A stretch of DNA of 64,000 bases from Psychrobacter sp. JCM 18902 (GCF_904846615.1 NZ_CAJHBK010000001.1:3100001-3164000); one strand, 5' to 3'; counted from the stretch's first letter, positions 27,253 through 36,763 are shown. The notes: a model not told the origin generated them from the sequence alone. Program-made: numbers and translations.

Positions 27253-27535
27253 ACGATCAGTATTGTCAGCCAAAAAGGCTGTGATTAAAATCCACGTAAG
27301 CATATGCTTACATGGATTGACGTTTATACCTCTTACTAACCATGAGGCAATCTGCGATTATAACTGTACGGCACGATTGAACGAAAAGGTTCGTTGATAC
27401 TAGGGATTGGTATCTCAAAGGTCGCATCAGGGATAGGTGGTTTGCTGATTAAGGATGATAAGGCTGGATGCCTGTCAGTTATAGGATACTCCGGGATTAG
27501 GTATCATGTAACGATAACATGGATGGTTAGTGATA

Positions 27536-27568
27536 AAAGCCGCATAACGCTTGTCGTTATGCGGCTTT
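27536..27568 (+). terminator. Terminator-like hairpin downstream of prc
   Basis: Perfect 14-bp inverted repeat AAAGCCGCATAACG-CTTGT-CGTTATGCGGCTTT; the T tract is short (TTTGTT). It lies 280 bp after prc, so it may end a long 3' UTR or a small separate transcript. Confidence 0.65.
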
Positions 27569-27711
27569 GTTACGTCTGGACATTAGTAATTTTTATGGTA
27601 GATTTTTTAGAGAGATATTGCTCAAGTTTAATATCACTGTAGACGTAAATAGCGCTCAGCTTATAGATAAGTATATTTATATTAATATTGAACTTATCAT
27701 AGAATAAGCAT

Positions 27712-27747
27712 AAAAAAGGTCAGTAGACAAAGCCACTGACCTTTTTT
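27712..27747. terminator. Bidirectional terminator upstream of the slyD end
   Basis: 13-bp inverted repeat AAAAAAGGTCAGT / ACTGACCTTTTTT with six-base A and T flanks, serving slyD on the minus strand and anything reading through from prc. Confidence 0.87.
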
Positions 27748-27807
27748 GACCAAATGGCAGTCTTAATAAAGACTACCATTTAACATCTCACTATACTCTA
27801 GAAGAGA

Positions 27808-28293
27808 TTAGTGCTCAACGCCACCAGCGCCATGGACATGACCATGGTTTAGTTCGTCTTCAGTTGCTGCACGTACTTCTTGGATTTCAACATCAAACGT
27901 CAAACGCTTACCAGCCAATGGATGGTTTGCATCAACGGTCACTTCTTTGTCATTTACTTCAGTAACGGTAACTAGCATTACTTGTCCGCCAGCTTCTGAC
28001 TGAAACTGCATACCCGGCTGGATATCTTCAACGCCTTGGAAGTTATCACGTGGTACATGTTGTACCGCTTGCTCTTGATATTCGCCGTAGCCATCAGCAG
28101 GTTCAACAACAGCATTGACTTGTTCGCCAGCAGATTTACCTTCTAGCTGTTGCTCAAGGCCTGGAATGATGTTGCTGTGGCCATGCAAGTAGGCAAGTGG
28201 TTGACCTTCTGGTGATTGGTCAAGAATGTTGCCTTCGTCGTCTTTTAGTGTGTAATTGAATTTGACGGCAGTGTCTTTTGCAATAATAGTCAT
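27808..28293 (-). CDS. slyD: FKBP-type peptidyl-prolyl isomerase SlyD
   Basis: SlyD is a cytoplasmic prolyl isomerase and chaperone, also a nickel-binding factor in some species. The 161-residue protein has the split FKBP domain (VKFNYTLKDDEGNILDQS, PLAYLHGHSNIIPGLEQQLEGKSAGE) with the inserted IF chaperone flap (about 75-125), then DANHPLAGKRLTFDVEIQEV. The C-terminal tail is short with four His (HGHVHGAGGVEH), much shorter and less metal-rich than in E. coli. Strong metallochaperone activity is therefore less likely. Confidence 0.93.
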   Translation of the reverse strand: MTIIAKDTAVKFNYTLKDDEGNILDQSPEGQPLAYLHGHSNIIPGLEQQLEGKSAGEQVNAVVEPADGYGEYQEQAVQHVPRDNFQGVEDIQPGMQFQSEAGGQVMLVTVTEVNDKEVTVDANHPLAGKRLTFDVEIQEVRAATEDELNHGHVHGAGGVEH

Positions 28294-28626
28294 AAGTTAT
28301 CCTAAATATATCTATGTAAAAATTTAAATACGGTTGCAATAAACCTAAAAAATCCAATCAGCAAGCCAAATAGCCACGTCATTAGTCAATTATCATCAGT
28401 TTATTAAAGTAACTTTAGCAGTTAGCATCTTTAATTGAGATGGCTCATATAACTTTCAAGGTAAAAACAATAAAAAATGCTATTTTATACTGATAAATGG
28501 CATTTTTTATGAAAATAAACACAGTTTTTTGTGGTTTGAAGACCGTAAATGGATATTAGGGGTTTGCCAGTTGCGTTTTTGGACAATGGCTTTTACCATA
28601 ATGATATAAATAAGGATAAAAAGACA
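28294..28626. other. slyD-M61 peptidase divergent region with an orphan hairpin
   Basis: 333 bp holding two divergent promoters. It contains a terminator-like hairpin at 28472-28508, annotated separately, which follows no protein gene on either strand. Confidence 0.5.
28472..28508. terminator. Orphan terminator-like hairpin in a divergent promoter region
   Basis: AAAAAATGC...GCATTTTTT arms with an inner ATTTTA/TAAAT stem, A run before and T run after. It lies upstream of both neighbours, so it may end a small RNA or attenuate the M61 peptidase mRNA. Confidence 0.5.
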
Positions 28627-30627
28627 ATGACTTCATTTGCCAATAATTCAGGCAGTCAGCTATCAGATGCTAATACAATCAGCGATCACCATAAAGCTAA
28701 AGCTGATATCAATTATCGACTCAATTTCGAGCGTTTTTCTGAGCACTTGGTTGATGTGTCGCTCAATTTTACGGCAGTAAATGATGCGCCTCAACTTTGG
28801 TTGCCAGCGTGGATACCAGGCAGTTATCTGATGCGTGAGTTTGCGCGCAATATTACCGCGGTGCATTATCAGGTGTTAGACAGCCAGGTGCTAGATAGTA
28901 AAGCGTTAGACAGCCAAATTATGGATGACAATACTCACAAGACTTATCGCGCGCACAAAATAGATAAAAACACGTGGCAATTACCAAAAGCTAAGGCAGG
29001 GCAAGCCATCAGTGTCCACTATGAAGTGTACTGCTATGATTTATCGGTACGTACTGCCTATGTCGATCAGCAACGTTTGTATGGGAATTTCACCTCACTG
29101 GCATTGGCTGTAGAAGGGCAGGAGCATCGAGCTGTACAAGTCAGTTTAGCAGTGCCAGCAGCATTTTTAGCAGGTAAAGACGAGAGTCGGCTACTATTGG
29201 CATGTGGGTTAGAGTCTACTCATCTACGTCTTGATGGGCAGCATAGCTATGGACTACAAGCAGGCAGTTATCACGACCTTATTGATTACCCGTTTGAGAT
29301 TGCAGAGCAAGATAAGTTTGACTTTATTATTCAAGACAGTACGCATCAGACGCTACATCATCGTTTTTATCTCTCAGGTAAGCACAGTGCCAATATGGGC
29401 AGGCTACAGCAGGATGTCACTCAGATCTGTCAGTGCTATTTAGATTGGTTGGGTGATGCGCCATTTAATGATTATACGTTTATGACCTTTGCCAGTGGTC
29501 AGGATTATGGTGGGCTTGAGCATATCAATTCGACCAGTCTCATTACGCCGCGCCGAGACTTACCAACTCTTGATGAGCCAAAAATACCAAGCACCGATTA
29601 TCAGCGATTTTTGGGCTTATGCAGCCATGAGTATTTTCATTCGTGGTGGGTCAAAACGGTACGCCCAGATGTTATGTTGGATGTCGATTTGCGCCGCGAG
29701 GCATTTACACCACTGCTATGGGTATTTGAGGGATTTACTTCGTATGTCGATGACTTTATGTTACAAGCGTCGGGCGTGATTGATAAGCCAAGCTATCTCA
29801 AGCTACTGGCTGAGCAAATTAATCGTTACTATCAAACCGCGGGTCGCGCGTATCAAAGCGTTGCAGAATCGAGCTTTGATGCGTGGATTAAGCTATACCG
29901 TAACGATGAAAATACAGGCAATGCTGGTATCAGTTATTACAACAAAGGCGCACTGGTGGCGTTATGCTTGGATTTGACACTGCTCCAAAAGAGCAATGGT
30001 CGCTATCGTCTGTTTGATGTGGTCAAGGCTTTTTATACTCAAGCAAAGCAAAACGACAATAAACGCATTGGCATCAATAGTGCTGATATGGGTTCAGTCA
30101 TTGGGCAATTCATGCCGATAGAGGATTGGGAAGAATTTGAGTATCGTTATGTCAATGGTGTCGAAGAGTTGCCAATTGAAGCGCTGCTAGCAGCAAACGG
30201 TATTAGCATGCATAGTAATAGCAAAGAGACGGCTGACAATCATGTGCCTTGGGGCATGCGCTGTACTGAAACACCTGCTGGACTCAAGGTTAATCGCGTG
30301 ACACGTGCTAGTGTCGCTGCTAGAGCGGGTATTTCAGCGAACGATGTCATTGTGGCGCTTGACGGTATCAAAGCTGACAGTAAACAATTGGCGTTGCTAA
30401 GTAATGTGGAGCGCGACATTGAGTGTCACCTGTTTCGCCGTGATGAGTTGATGCGTGTTAATGTGCTGCCTAAAGCGGCTGATGAAGCCATCGACAAAGC
30501 ATCTCCGCATAAAGTGAGCTTGCACTTGGCAAAAGCAAATCAATCGTCAGGAGTCAGTGATAATTCTTCTCCAGTCGATGCAGGCTGGCAAGCATGGCTT
30601 AACGCTATAGAGCGTTATCGAAGTTAA
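28627..30627 (+). CDS. M61 family glycyl aminopeptidase-like metallopeptidase with PDZ domain
   Basis: A 666-residue zinc peptidase of family M61. The zinc site HEYFH (334-338 from the chosen start) lies in CSHEYFHSWWVKTVRP, with a downstream WVFEGFTSY providing the third ligand Glu (about 368). DYGGLEHINS upstream is the exopeptidase-type substrate motif. An N-terminal beta domain (LWLPAWIPGSYLMREFARNI) and a C-terminal PDZ domain (about 540-620, VTRASVAARAGISANDVIVAL) match family order. No signal peptide is evident, so a cytoplasmic location is likely. The start at 28627 has AAGGAT nine bases upstream; an in-frame ATG at 28549 lacks one. A short in-frame repeat (28870-28914) encodes LDSQ-like units. 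Confidence 0.9.
   Translation: MTSFANNSGSQLSDANTISDHHKAKADINYRLNFERFSEHLVDVSLNFTAVNDAPQLWLPAWIPGSYLMREFARNITAVHYQVLDSQVLDSKALDSQIMDDNTHKTYRAHKIDKNTWQLPKAKAGQAISVHYEVYCYDLSVRTAYVDQQRLYGNFTSLALAVEGQEHRAVQVSLAVPAAFLAGKDESRLLLACGLESTHLRLDGQHSYGLQAGSYHDLIDYPFEIAEQDKFDFIIQDSTHQTLHHRFYLSGKHSANMGRLQQDVTQICQCYLDWLGDAPFNDYTFMTFASGQDYGGLEHINSTSLITPRRDLPTLDEPKIPSTDYQRFLGLCSHEYFHSWWVKTVRPDVMLDVDLRREAFTPLLWVFEGFTSYVDDFMLQASGVIDKPSYLKLLAEQINRYYQTAGRAYQSVAESSFDAWIKLYRNDENTGNAGISYYNKGALVALCLDLTLLQKSNGRYRLFDVVKAFYTQAKQNDNKRIGINSADMGSVIGQFMPIEDWEEFEYRYVNGVEELPIEALLAANGISMHSNSKETADNHVPWGMRCTETPAGLKVNRVTRASVAARAGISANDVIVALDGIKADSKQLALLSNVERDIECHLFRRDELMRVNVLPKAADEAIDKASPHKVSLHLAKANQSSGVSDNSSPVDAGWQAWLNAIERYRS
28870..28914 (+). 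repeat. 15-bp in-frame tandem repeat in the M61 peptidase gene
   Basis: Three units (CAGGTGTTAGACAGC, CAGGTGCTAGATAGT, AAAGCGTTAGACAGC) and a partial fourth encode QVLDS-QVLDS-KALDS-QIMD in the N-terminal beta domain. Copy number could vary between strains without a frameshift. Confidence 0.8.
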
Positions 30628-30697
30628 ATACATTGCTAAATGTATTAATGTGAATGTACTTTTTCTCACTATTCTGTTCAATAATTGGTTAAAAGTA

Positions 30698-30735
30698 AAA
30701 GCCCCTGCCAAATAATATTATTTGGCAGGGGCTTT
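30698..30735. terminator. Bidirectional terminator, M61 peptidase and DUF305 genes
   Basis: Perfect 19-bp palindrome AAAGCCCCTGCCAAATAAT / ATTATTTGGCAGGGGCTTT lying between convergent genes. It is one of the strongest hairpins in the window. Confidence 0.88.
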
Positions 30736-30806
30736 ATGTAATGACTGGCAGTCTTTTAAGGTTTGTTAAAAATTAACAGCTAGGTCAGCGTTTAATAATT
30801 CAGCAC

Positions 30807-31628
30807 CTAAGAAGCAGGTTGTTCAGATTGCTGATGATTATCCGCTTCACTTGTGCCCTGTGTCTCTTTAGCCTTGTTATCGATATTAGCATCTGCAATC
30901 CATTGTTGCATATGCTCAATCTCAGTCTGCTGACCATCGATGATATCTTGTGCCAATTGACGCATCTCTTCGTCAGTGCCATATTTCAGCTGAATGTTTG
31001 CCATCTCTACCGCGCCAATGTGATGCGGCAGCATACCACGTGCAAATGCCATGTCAGGCACAGGATCGGCGATACCCAATACCATCTCGCCATTTAAGAC
31101 ATCCATGCTTCTGGCATACGCTTGCTGCATCGCTTCAGTATTGGGTTTAGGTTTGGCTGTATCAGGGTGGCTAGCAAGCCATTTATTCAAAATATCGATT
31201 TCAACTTGCTGAGCGGCGATAATCTCTTGTGCCAATTGACGCATCTCTTCGTCAGTACCATATTTCAGCTGAATTTTTGCCATTTCTACGGCACCGCGGT
31301 GGTGGCCAAGCATCGCTTTAGCAAAGGCTGTATCAGGGTCGTTATAACCCATACCGATCATCATCTCATCATGCATTCTAGTCATCGACCTTGTATAGTC
31401 TCTGAGTATGTCGGTCATTTGGCTCTCGTCCGCGCTGTTTTCCCCAGTTACTAGTTCGTTGTCAGCGTCAACGTCAACGTCATTTGGAGCATCGACGATA
31501 TCAGACACAGGTGGGGTCGCTGCATTAGAATCTGTGTCATCGTTGTCTTTTGTCGGCTGACAGGCGCTCAGTATAAGCGCCGTAGAGACGCTAGTAGCCA
31601 ACAAGATCCAACGACGAGAAGCAAACAT
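30807..31628 (-). CDS. Lipoprotein with two tandem DUF305 domains
   Basis: A 273-residue probable lipoprotein: signal peptide with lipobox ILSAC (Cys23), an acidic linker, and two DUF305 (ferritin-like four-helix) repeats at about 70-155 and 165-250. Each repeat has the conserved MLxHHxGAVEMAxIQLKYGTDEEMRQLAQ core; His-His and Met-rich positions suggest metal (often copper) binding. At DNA level the repeats share a 49-bp stretch with a single mismatch, at an offset of 279 bp, indicating recent duplication or gene conversion. The tail is Gln/Ser/Thr-rich. No copper-resistance neighbours are present. Function is unproven. Confidence 0.87.
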   Translation of the reverse strand: MFASRRWILLATSVSTALILSACQPTKDNDDTDSNAATPPVSDIVDAPNDVDVDADNELVTGENSADESQMTDILRDYTRSMTRMHDEMMIGMGYNDPDTAFAKAMLGHHRGAVEMAKIQLKYGTDEEMRQLAQEIIAAQQVEIDILNKWLASHPDTAKPKPNTEAMQQAYARSMDVLNGEMVLGIADPVPDMAFARGMLPHHIGAVEMANIQLKYGTDEEMRQLAQDIIDGQQTEIEHMQQWIADANIDNKAKETQGTSEADNHQQSEQPAS

Positions 31629-31886
31629 AACATATCCCTATAATAAAAAATCAAATGATAAGTGGATGAGACTTATGATACCTAAACAATGGTGTTCTGA
31701 AGCTTAGCAGATAAACCTTGCTCGTTCGAGACGCGATGTTTAGCAAGTCGTAATTGGTTTTAATTGCCACCAAAGCCAATGACTAAGACGTATTCTTATT
31801 TAAAAAAGCTGACAGAAATAAGGATATGCCCTAATAAGCAGATGCCAGTCACGAGCAATCAGATACCAGTAGATTGATAGTAACAA

Positions 31887-32513
31887 TTAATTAAGAATGC
31901 CTAATTGCTGACAGCGTTCGCTAGTGAGATGAATGCGCACAAACTCACCAACGGCTAAATCACCCAATTCAAACCCTGCTACTGACCAGCGTATCAAACG
32001 CAGACAAGGCAGTCCAACCTGCGCTGTCATGCGTCTGACTTGGCGATTCTTACCTTCATAAATTGTCAGCATGAGCCACGAAGTCGGTACATTCTTACGC
32101 TCACGAATAGGCGGCTCACGTTGCCATAAATCAATGGGTAAGTTTGCCTCTTCTACCATGAGAGCCGTCGCAGGTAGTGTCTTGCCATCTTTTAAATGTA
32201 CGCCAGAGGCAAGCTCATTCAACTGCGCTGGCGTTGCTGTGCCTTCAACTTGCACCAAGTAAGTTTTGCCCTGCTTATGACGGTTTTTTGCAAAATTAGC
32301 AGCAGAAGGTGGCTGGGTAATGGCTTTATTGACTCGACCATCACTCGTTAAAATCAGCAAGCCCTCTGAGGTGGCATCAAGCCTACCAGCAATCCGTAAA
32401 GACTTATCGGTAAAATACTGTGATAGGGTGGTGTGATCATTGTTGCTGTCATCACGAAACTGACTTTGCACCCCATAAGGTTTGTTGAATAAAATCAGAC
32501 TAGAGGTCGACAT
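31887..32513 (-). CDS. rluE: 23S rRNA pseudouridine synthase E
   Basis: RluE belongs to the RsuA family and isomerises U2457 of 23S rRNA in E. coli. The 208-residue protein has LILFNKPYGVQSQF, catalytic AGRLDATSEGLLILT (Asp46), KTYLVQVEGTATPAQL, REPPIRERKNVPTSWLMLTIYEGKNRQVRRMTA-type segments, and PCLRLIRWSV. It matches E. coli RluE block for block. It lacks an S4 domain, as RluE does. In E. coli rluE lies next to icd, and the same neighbourhood is kept here with icd divergent downstream of its start. Confidence 0.93.
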   Translation of the reverse strand: MSTSSLILFNKPYGVQSQFRDDSNNDHTTLSQYFTDKSLRIAGRLDATSEGLLILTSDGRVNKAITQPPSAANFAKNRHKQGKTYLVQVEGTATPAQLNELASGVHLKDGKTLPATALMVEEANLPIDLWQREPPIRERKNVPTSWLMLTIYEGKNRQVRRMTAQVGLPCLRLIRWSVAGFELGDLAVGEFVRIHLTSERCQQLGILN

Positions 32514-32958
32514 GGTTTGGGATTTCCTAAATTTTAATCATTATTTTGTGCGTATTTTGAGGTTAGGGCGTGTCCTCAATTTACGATTTTTAAAACGAGG
32601 ACACGCCCTAATAAAACGTTATTTTTTTAAATCAACGCTATAAGCTGCAAATTTGTTGATTTTATATAAAGTATCTTTGTTATTTTGCGCGTTATTATAA
32701 CAGTCTGTGTGGATGCTATTTTACTAAAGGGATTTTTACAGTATCGTTAAGTCAATAAATGATTATTCACTGTATCGCTATTTTACTTATTCATTTTTTA
32801 AACCGTTTATCAGCATATCGCAACTTACCTATTGCTCAAAGTTTTTAGTTTGGCTAACCCGCATTTAAAGCGGTATAAATAATCATAATAGAGTGGCTAG
32901 CATAACAGAGTGCTAAGGATGCTTGCGATATCTAACATACAACCAAGGAGTTTTATCC
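32514..32958. other. rluE-icd divergent intergenic region
   Basis: 445 bp containing a 49-bp palindromic element near rluE (32563-32611) and then about 350 bp of AT-rich promoter DNA for icd. An AAGGAG ribosome-binding site precedes the icd ATG. Confidence 0.55.
32563..32611. repeat. 49-bp palindromic element, possible MITE or IS-end remnant
   Basis: Perfect 15-bp inverted repeats TTAGGGCGTGTCCTC and GAGGACACGCCCTAA flank a 19-bp AT-rich spacer. The GGGCGTGTCC ends resemble terminal repeats of some IS5-group elements, and the outer TTA/TAA could be target bases. The GC-rich arms contrast with the AT-rich surroundings. There is no T run in the right place for a good terminator. Whether it is repeated in the genome cannot be seen here. 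Confidence 0.65.
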
Positions 32959-34218
32959 ATGTCTTATGAGAAGGTTATCGTCCCAAGAGACGGCGAAAAA
33001 ATTACCGTAAATGCTGATCTGTCGCTAAATGTACCCAATCATCCTATTATCCCGTTCGTTGAAGGCGATGGTATCGGGATCGATATCACGCCGGTCATGA
33101 TAAAAGTGGTCAATGCGGCCGTGGAGAAAGCTTATCATGGCAAACAGTCCATCATTTGGATGGAAGCTTATCTTGGCGAAAAAGCCGCTAAAATATACGA
33201 TGGTGACTATCTGCCAAGCGAGACGCTAGAGATTTTAAAAGACTATGTTATCAGTATCAAAGGCCCATTGACCACGCCAGTTGGCGGTGGCTTTCGCTCA
33301 TTGAATGTGGCGGTACGTCAAGAGCTTGACCTCTATGTCTGTCAGCGCCCAGTTCGTTGGTTTGAAGGTGTACCAAGTCCTGTGCAGCATCCTGAGCTGA
33401 CAGATATGGTCATTTTCCGTGAAAATTCAGAAGATATCTATGCAGGTATCGAATGGAAAGCGGGCAGTGAGGATGCTAAGAAAATCATTAAATTTTTAAA
33501 AGAAGAGATGGGTGTTACGAAGATCCGCTTCGATGATGATTGCGGTATCGGCATCAAGCCAGTATCCAAAGAAGGCTCGCAGCGTCTGGTGCGTAAAGCT
33601 ATTCAACATGCTATCGATAATGATTTGCCCAGTGTGACTTTAGTGCACAAAGGCAATATTATGAAGTATACCGAAGGCGCATTTAAGGAATGGGGCTATG
33701 AGCTGGCAGCAGAACGCTTCGATGCAGAATTATTAGATGGTGGTCCTTGGATGACAATGAAAAATCCAAAAACAGGCAATGATATTATTATCAAGGATGT
33801 TATTGCTGATGCCTTTCTGCAGCAAATCTTGATGCGTCCTGCGGATTATTCAGTCGTTGCGACGCTAAACTTAAACGGTGATTATATCTCAGATGCCCTA
33901 GCAGCCGAGGTGGGCGGTATTGGTATCGCACCGGGCGCTAACAAAGGCGGCGCAATTGCGGTTTATGAGGCAACTCATGGCACAGCACCTAAATATGCGG
34001 GTCAGAATAAAGTAAATCCTGGTTCATTGATTTTATCAGCTGAGATGATGTTACGAGACATGGGTTGGACAGAAGCCGCTGATCTCATTATCAGTGGTAT
34101 CCAAGGTGCTATCGCTAATAAAACAGTCACTTATGACTTTGAGCGCCTCATGCCAGATGCTATCTTGCTCAGTACTTCTGAGTTTGGTAAAGCGGTTATC
34201 AAGCACATGGATGTTTAA
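32959..34218 (+). CDS. icd: NADP-dependent isocitrate dehydrogenase (dimeric, type I)
   Basis: Icd oxidatively decarboxylates isocitrate to 2-oxoglutarate in the TCA cycle. The 419-residue protein follows E. coli Icd closely: [20 protein letters not shown] with the phosphorylatable Ser, the active-site stretch [37 protein letters not shown], and [17 protein letters not shown], whose Lys-Tyr pair marks NADP preference. The start is set by [12 protein letters not shown] and the AAGGAG site; the open frame extends 12 codons upstream from a TTG that lacks one. The adjacent convergent gene encodes the unrelated monomeric isozyme. Confidence 0.97.
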   Translation: MSYEKVIVPRDGEKITVNADLSLNVPNHPIIPFVEGDGIGIDITPVMIKVVNAAVEKAYHGKQSIIWMEAYLGEKAAKIYDGDYLPSETLEILKDYVISIKGPLTTPVGGGFRSLNVAVRQELDLYVCQRPVRWFEGVPSPVQHPELTDMVIFRENSEDIYAGIEWKAGSEDAKKIIKFLKEEMGVTKIRFDDDCGIGIKPVSKEGSQRLVRKAIQHAIDNDLPSVTLVHKGNIMKYTEGAFKEWGYELAAERFDAELLDGGPWMTMKNPKTGNDIIIKDVIADAFLQQILMRPADYSVVATLNLNGDYISDALAAEVGGIGIAPGANKGGAIAVYEATHGTAPKYAGQNKVNPGSLILSAEMMLRDMGWTEAADLIISGIQGAIANKTVTYDFERLMPDAILLSTSEFGKAVIKHMDV

Positions 34219-34312
34219 AAAGTATATAGAGCTGAGTCAGCAGTTATCAGAATTTTATAGTATTGATAGAAGTATCAATATTCACAAAAGTATCGCTGAA
34301 CTTATCAATGTC

Positions 34313-34347
34313 AAAAAGCCATCTACAGTTATGTAGGTGGCTTTTTT
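34313..34347 (+). terminator. Terminator of icd
   Basis: Stem AAAAAGCCATCTAC / GTAGGTGGCTTTTTT with one G-T wobble and a T run. Confidence 0.85.
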
Positions 34348-34423
34348 ATTGGCAGTTTTTTGCTGTTTATCAGTGATATTTTAAAAGTAACGTTTTAAAC
34401 GTACTGTCTTATGTTCAAGCATA

Positions 34424-34462
34424 AAAAACACCGCTTAAGTCTGAGACCTAAGCAGTGTTTTT
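34424..34462 (-). terminator. Terminator of the monomeric isocitrate dehydrogenase gene
   Basis: Imperfect stem AAAAACACCGCTTA... / ...TAAGCAGTGTTTTT with one mismatch; the minus-strand T run fits termination of the gene ending at 34544. Confidence 0.75.
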
Positions 34463-34543
34463 ATTTTACCTAACTGGGTCCAAAAGTCTTTATAAGTAAA
34501 GAAAATTAAGCCCAATTGTTTGCTGTATTAGCACATAACTCAA

Positions 34544-36763
34544 TTACAATGAGGCGATTGCTGCATTGAATAGCGTGCTTGGACGCATCGCTTGTTCTGC
34601 CAATGCTTCGTCTGCCAAGTAGTAACCTTTTAAGTCTACAGGCTTGCCTTGAGCTTCATTTAGCTCTTTGACGATAGCAGCTTCGTTGCTCTCAAGTTTT
34701 TCTGCCAGCGGTGCAAATTTTGCTTTAAGATCAGCATCTTTATCTTGTGCCGCAAGCTCTTGTGCCCAGTACATCGCCAGATAGAAATGACTACCACGGT
34801 TATCGATTTCACCTGTTTTACGTGAAGGGCCTTTGTTGTTTAACAACAGTTTCTCTGTCGCCGTATCTAGCGTATCCGCCAAGATTTGCGCTTTAGCATT
34901 GTTATCGTGACTGGCCAAATGCTCCAAAGACACGGTCAAGGCTAAGAACTCACCCAATGAATCCCAACGTAAATGGTTTTCCTCTAACAACTGTTGAACG
35001 TGCTTAGGTGCAGAACCACCAGCGCCCGTTTCAAACAAACCGCCACCTTTCATTAATGGTACGACTGACAACATTTTCGCACTTGTGCCAAGCTCTAGGA
35101 TTGGGAACAAGTCAGTCAAGTAATCACGTAAAATATTACCAGTTGCAGAGATAGTATCCAGACCACGGGCAACGCGCTCTAGCGTATAACGCATCGCACG
35201 AACCTGTGACATGATTTCAATATGCAGGCCTGTCGTATCATGATCTTTTAAGTAAGTTTGAACTTTTTTGATCAGCTCGTTTTCGTGCGGACGGTAAGGG
35301 TCTAGCCAAAAGATAACTGGTGTATCTGATTCACGGGCACGGCGTACCGCAAGTTTTACCCAATCTTGGATAGGCTCATCTTTAACCTGACACATGCGCC
35401 AAATGTCACCGTTTTCAACCTGCTGCTCAAGCAATACCTCATCAGTATCTTCATCGACAATACGAGCCAATCCTGAACCACTCGCCTCAAAAGTCTTGTC
35501 ATGCGAGCCATACTCTTCGGCTTTTTGCGCCATCAAACCAACGTTAGGAACCGTACCCATCGTTGTTGGATCAAAGTTACCATGCCATTTACAGAAGTTA
35601 ATCATTTCTTGATAGATGCGAGCAAAGGTAGATTCAGGCATGACTGCTTTACAGTCATACATTTTGCCATCAGCGCCCCACATTTTACCGCCTGAACGAA
35701 TCATCGCTGGCATAGACGCATCAACAATCACGTCACTTGGTGAATGGAAGTTGGTGATACCTTTTGATGAATCAACCATCGCTAGGCGTGGACGATGCAC
35801 TTGGCAAGCATGTAAATCGCGTTCGATTTCTTCACGTTTACTGGCTGGTAGCTCAGCGATTTTTTCGTACAAACTTGCCATGCCGTTATTGACGTTGATA
35901 CCTAGCTCGTCAAAGAAAGCGCCATGCTTATTAAAGGCATCTTTATAATAAGTTTTGACCGCATGACCAAACACGATAGGATGCGATACTTTCATCATCG
36001 TGGCTTTTACGTGCAGTGAAAACAAGATACCAGCTTCGCGGCAATCTTCCATTTCACGCTCATAAAACTCAAGTAATGATTTTTTGCTCATAAACATCAA
36101 GTCGATGACTTCTTTGTCCAGCAAGGCAATGCCTGTTTTGAAGACATGAATAGTGCCATCTTCAGCGACACGTTCCATACGTACAGTACGTGCTTTATCT
36201 AAAGTGATAGATTGCTCACCAGCATAGAAATCGCCACTGTGCATGTGCGATACGTGGGTCTGTGACCATTGCTTCCATTCACCCATAGAGTGTGGATGCT
36301 TGCGTGCATAGTTTTTAACCGCTTTTGGTGCACGGCGATCTGAGTTGCCTTCACGCAAGACTGGGTTGACAGAACTGCCCAAGCTTTTGCCATAACGCTT
36401 ACGGATCTCTTCTTCTTCTTCTGTCTTAGGATCATCTGGAAAGTCAGGAATAGCGTAGCCTTTGCTTTGCAATTCTTTGATACAAGCTTTTAGCTGTCCA
36501 ACAGAAGCACTGATATTAGGCAGTTTAATGATATTGGTATCTGGATCTTGAGTCAGACGACCCAGCTCAGCCAGATTATCAGGAACGCGCTGCTCTTCCG
36601 TTAAGTACTCTGGAAACTCAGCCAACACACGGGCAGCAACAGAGATATCGCTGGTTTCAACTTCGATGCCTGCTGTTTGAGTAAAAGCTTTTACAATTGG
36701 CAAAAATGATAAGGTTGCTAGCGCTGGTGCTTCGTCAGTTTTTGTATAAATAATTTTAGACAT
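34544..36763 (-). CDS. Monomeric NADP-dependent isocitrate dehydrogenase (type II)
   Basis: A 739-residue monomeric IDH, unrelated in overall sequence to the dimeric enzyme and best known from Vibrio, Azotobacter and the cold-labile isozyme II of Colwellia maris. Family blocks include [19 protein letters not shown] near the N-terminus, [20 protein letters not shown] (substrate region), [20 protein letters not shown], and [20 protein letters not shown] near the C-terminus. Length matches the family (about 740). Symbols icd2 or idh are used for such genes. Having both types lets the cell tune isocitrate flux against temperature or carbon source; regulation here is not visible. Confidence 0.96.
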   Translation of the reverse strand: MSKIIYTKTDEAPALATLSFLPIVKAFTQTAGIEVETSDISVAARVLAEFPEYLTEEQRVPDNLAELGRLTQDPDTNIIKLPNISASVGQLKACIKELQSKGYAIPDFPDDPKTEEEEEIRKRYGKSLGSSVNPVLREGNSDRRAPKAVKNYARKHPHSMGEWKQWSQTHVSHMHSGDFYAGEQSITLDKARTVRMERVAEDGTIHVFKTGIALLDKEVIDLMFMSKKSLLEFYEREMEDCREAGILFSLHVKATMMKVSHPIVFGHAVKTYYKDAFNKHGAFFDELGINVNNGMASLYEKIAELPASKREEIERDLHACQVHRPRLAMVDSSKGITNFHSPSDVIVDASMPAMIRSGGKMWGADGKMYDCKAVMPESTFARIYQEMINFCKWHGNFDPTTMGTVPNVGLMAQKAEEYGSHDKTFEASGSGLARIVDEDTDEVLLEQQVENGDIWRMCQVKDEPIQDWVKLAVRRARESDTPVIFWLDPYRPHENELIKKVQTYLKDHDTTGLHIEIMSQVRAMRYTLERVARGLDTISATGNILRDYLTDLFPILELGTSAKMLSVVPLMKGGGLFETGAGGSAPKHVQQLLEENHLRWDSLGEFLALTVSLEHLASHDNNAKAQILADTLDTATEKLLLNNKGPSRKTGEIDNRGSHFYLAMYWAQELAAQDKDADLKAKFAPLAEKLESNEAAIVKELNEAQGKPVDLKGYYLADEALAEQAMRPSTLFNAAIASL

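Larger units (their letters stand above)
27253..27807. other. prc-slyD intergenic region with several hairpins
   Basis: 555 bp between convergent genes. It contains a small stem (CAGCC-AAAAA-GGCTG, 27267-27281), a near-perfect 24-bp palindrome (27292-27315), and two strong terminators at 27536-27568 and 27712-27747. An 82-codon open frame (27394-27642) runs through the first terminator and looks spurious. Confidence 0.55.
34219..34543. other. Region between the two convergent isocitrate dehydrogenase genes
   Basis: 325 bp carrying two terminators, one for each gene (34313-34347 and 34424-34462), and no supportable open frame. Confidence 0.5.

Noticed and set aside
27394..27642. 82-codon open frame downstream of prc
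   Set aside because: It has no ribosome-binding site and runs straight through a strong terminator hairpin, and its composition is not protein-like.
32923..32958. TTG start 12 codons upstream of icd
   Set aside because: The AAGGAG site and family alignment place initiation at the ATG of MSYEKVIV.
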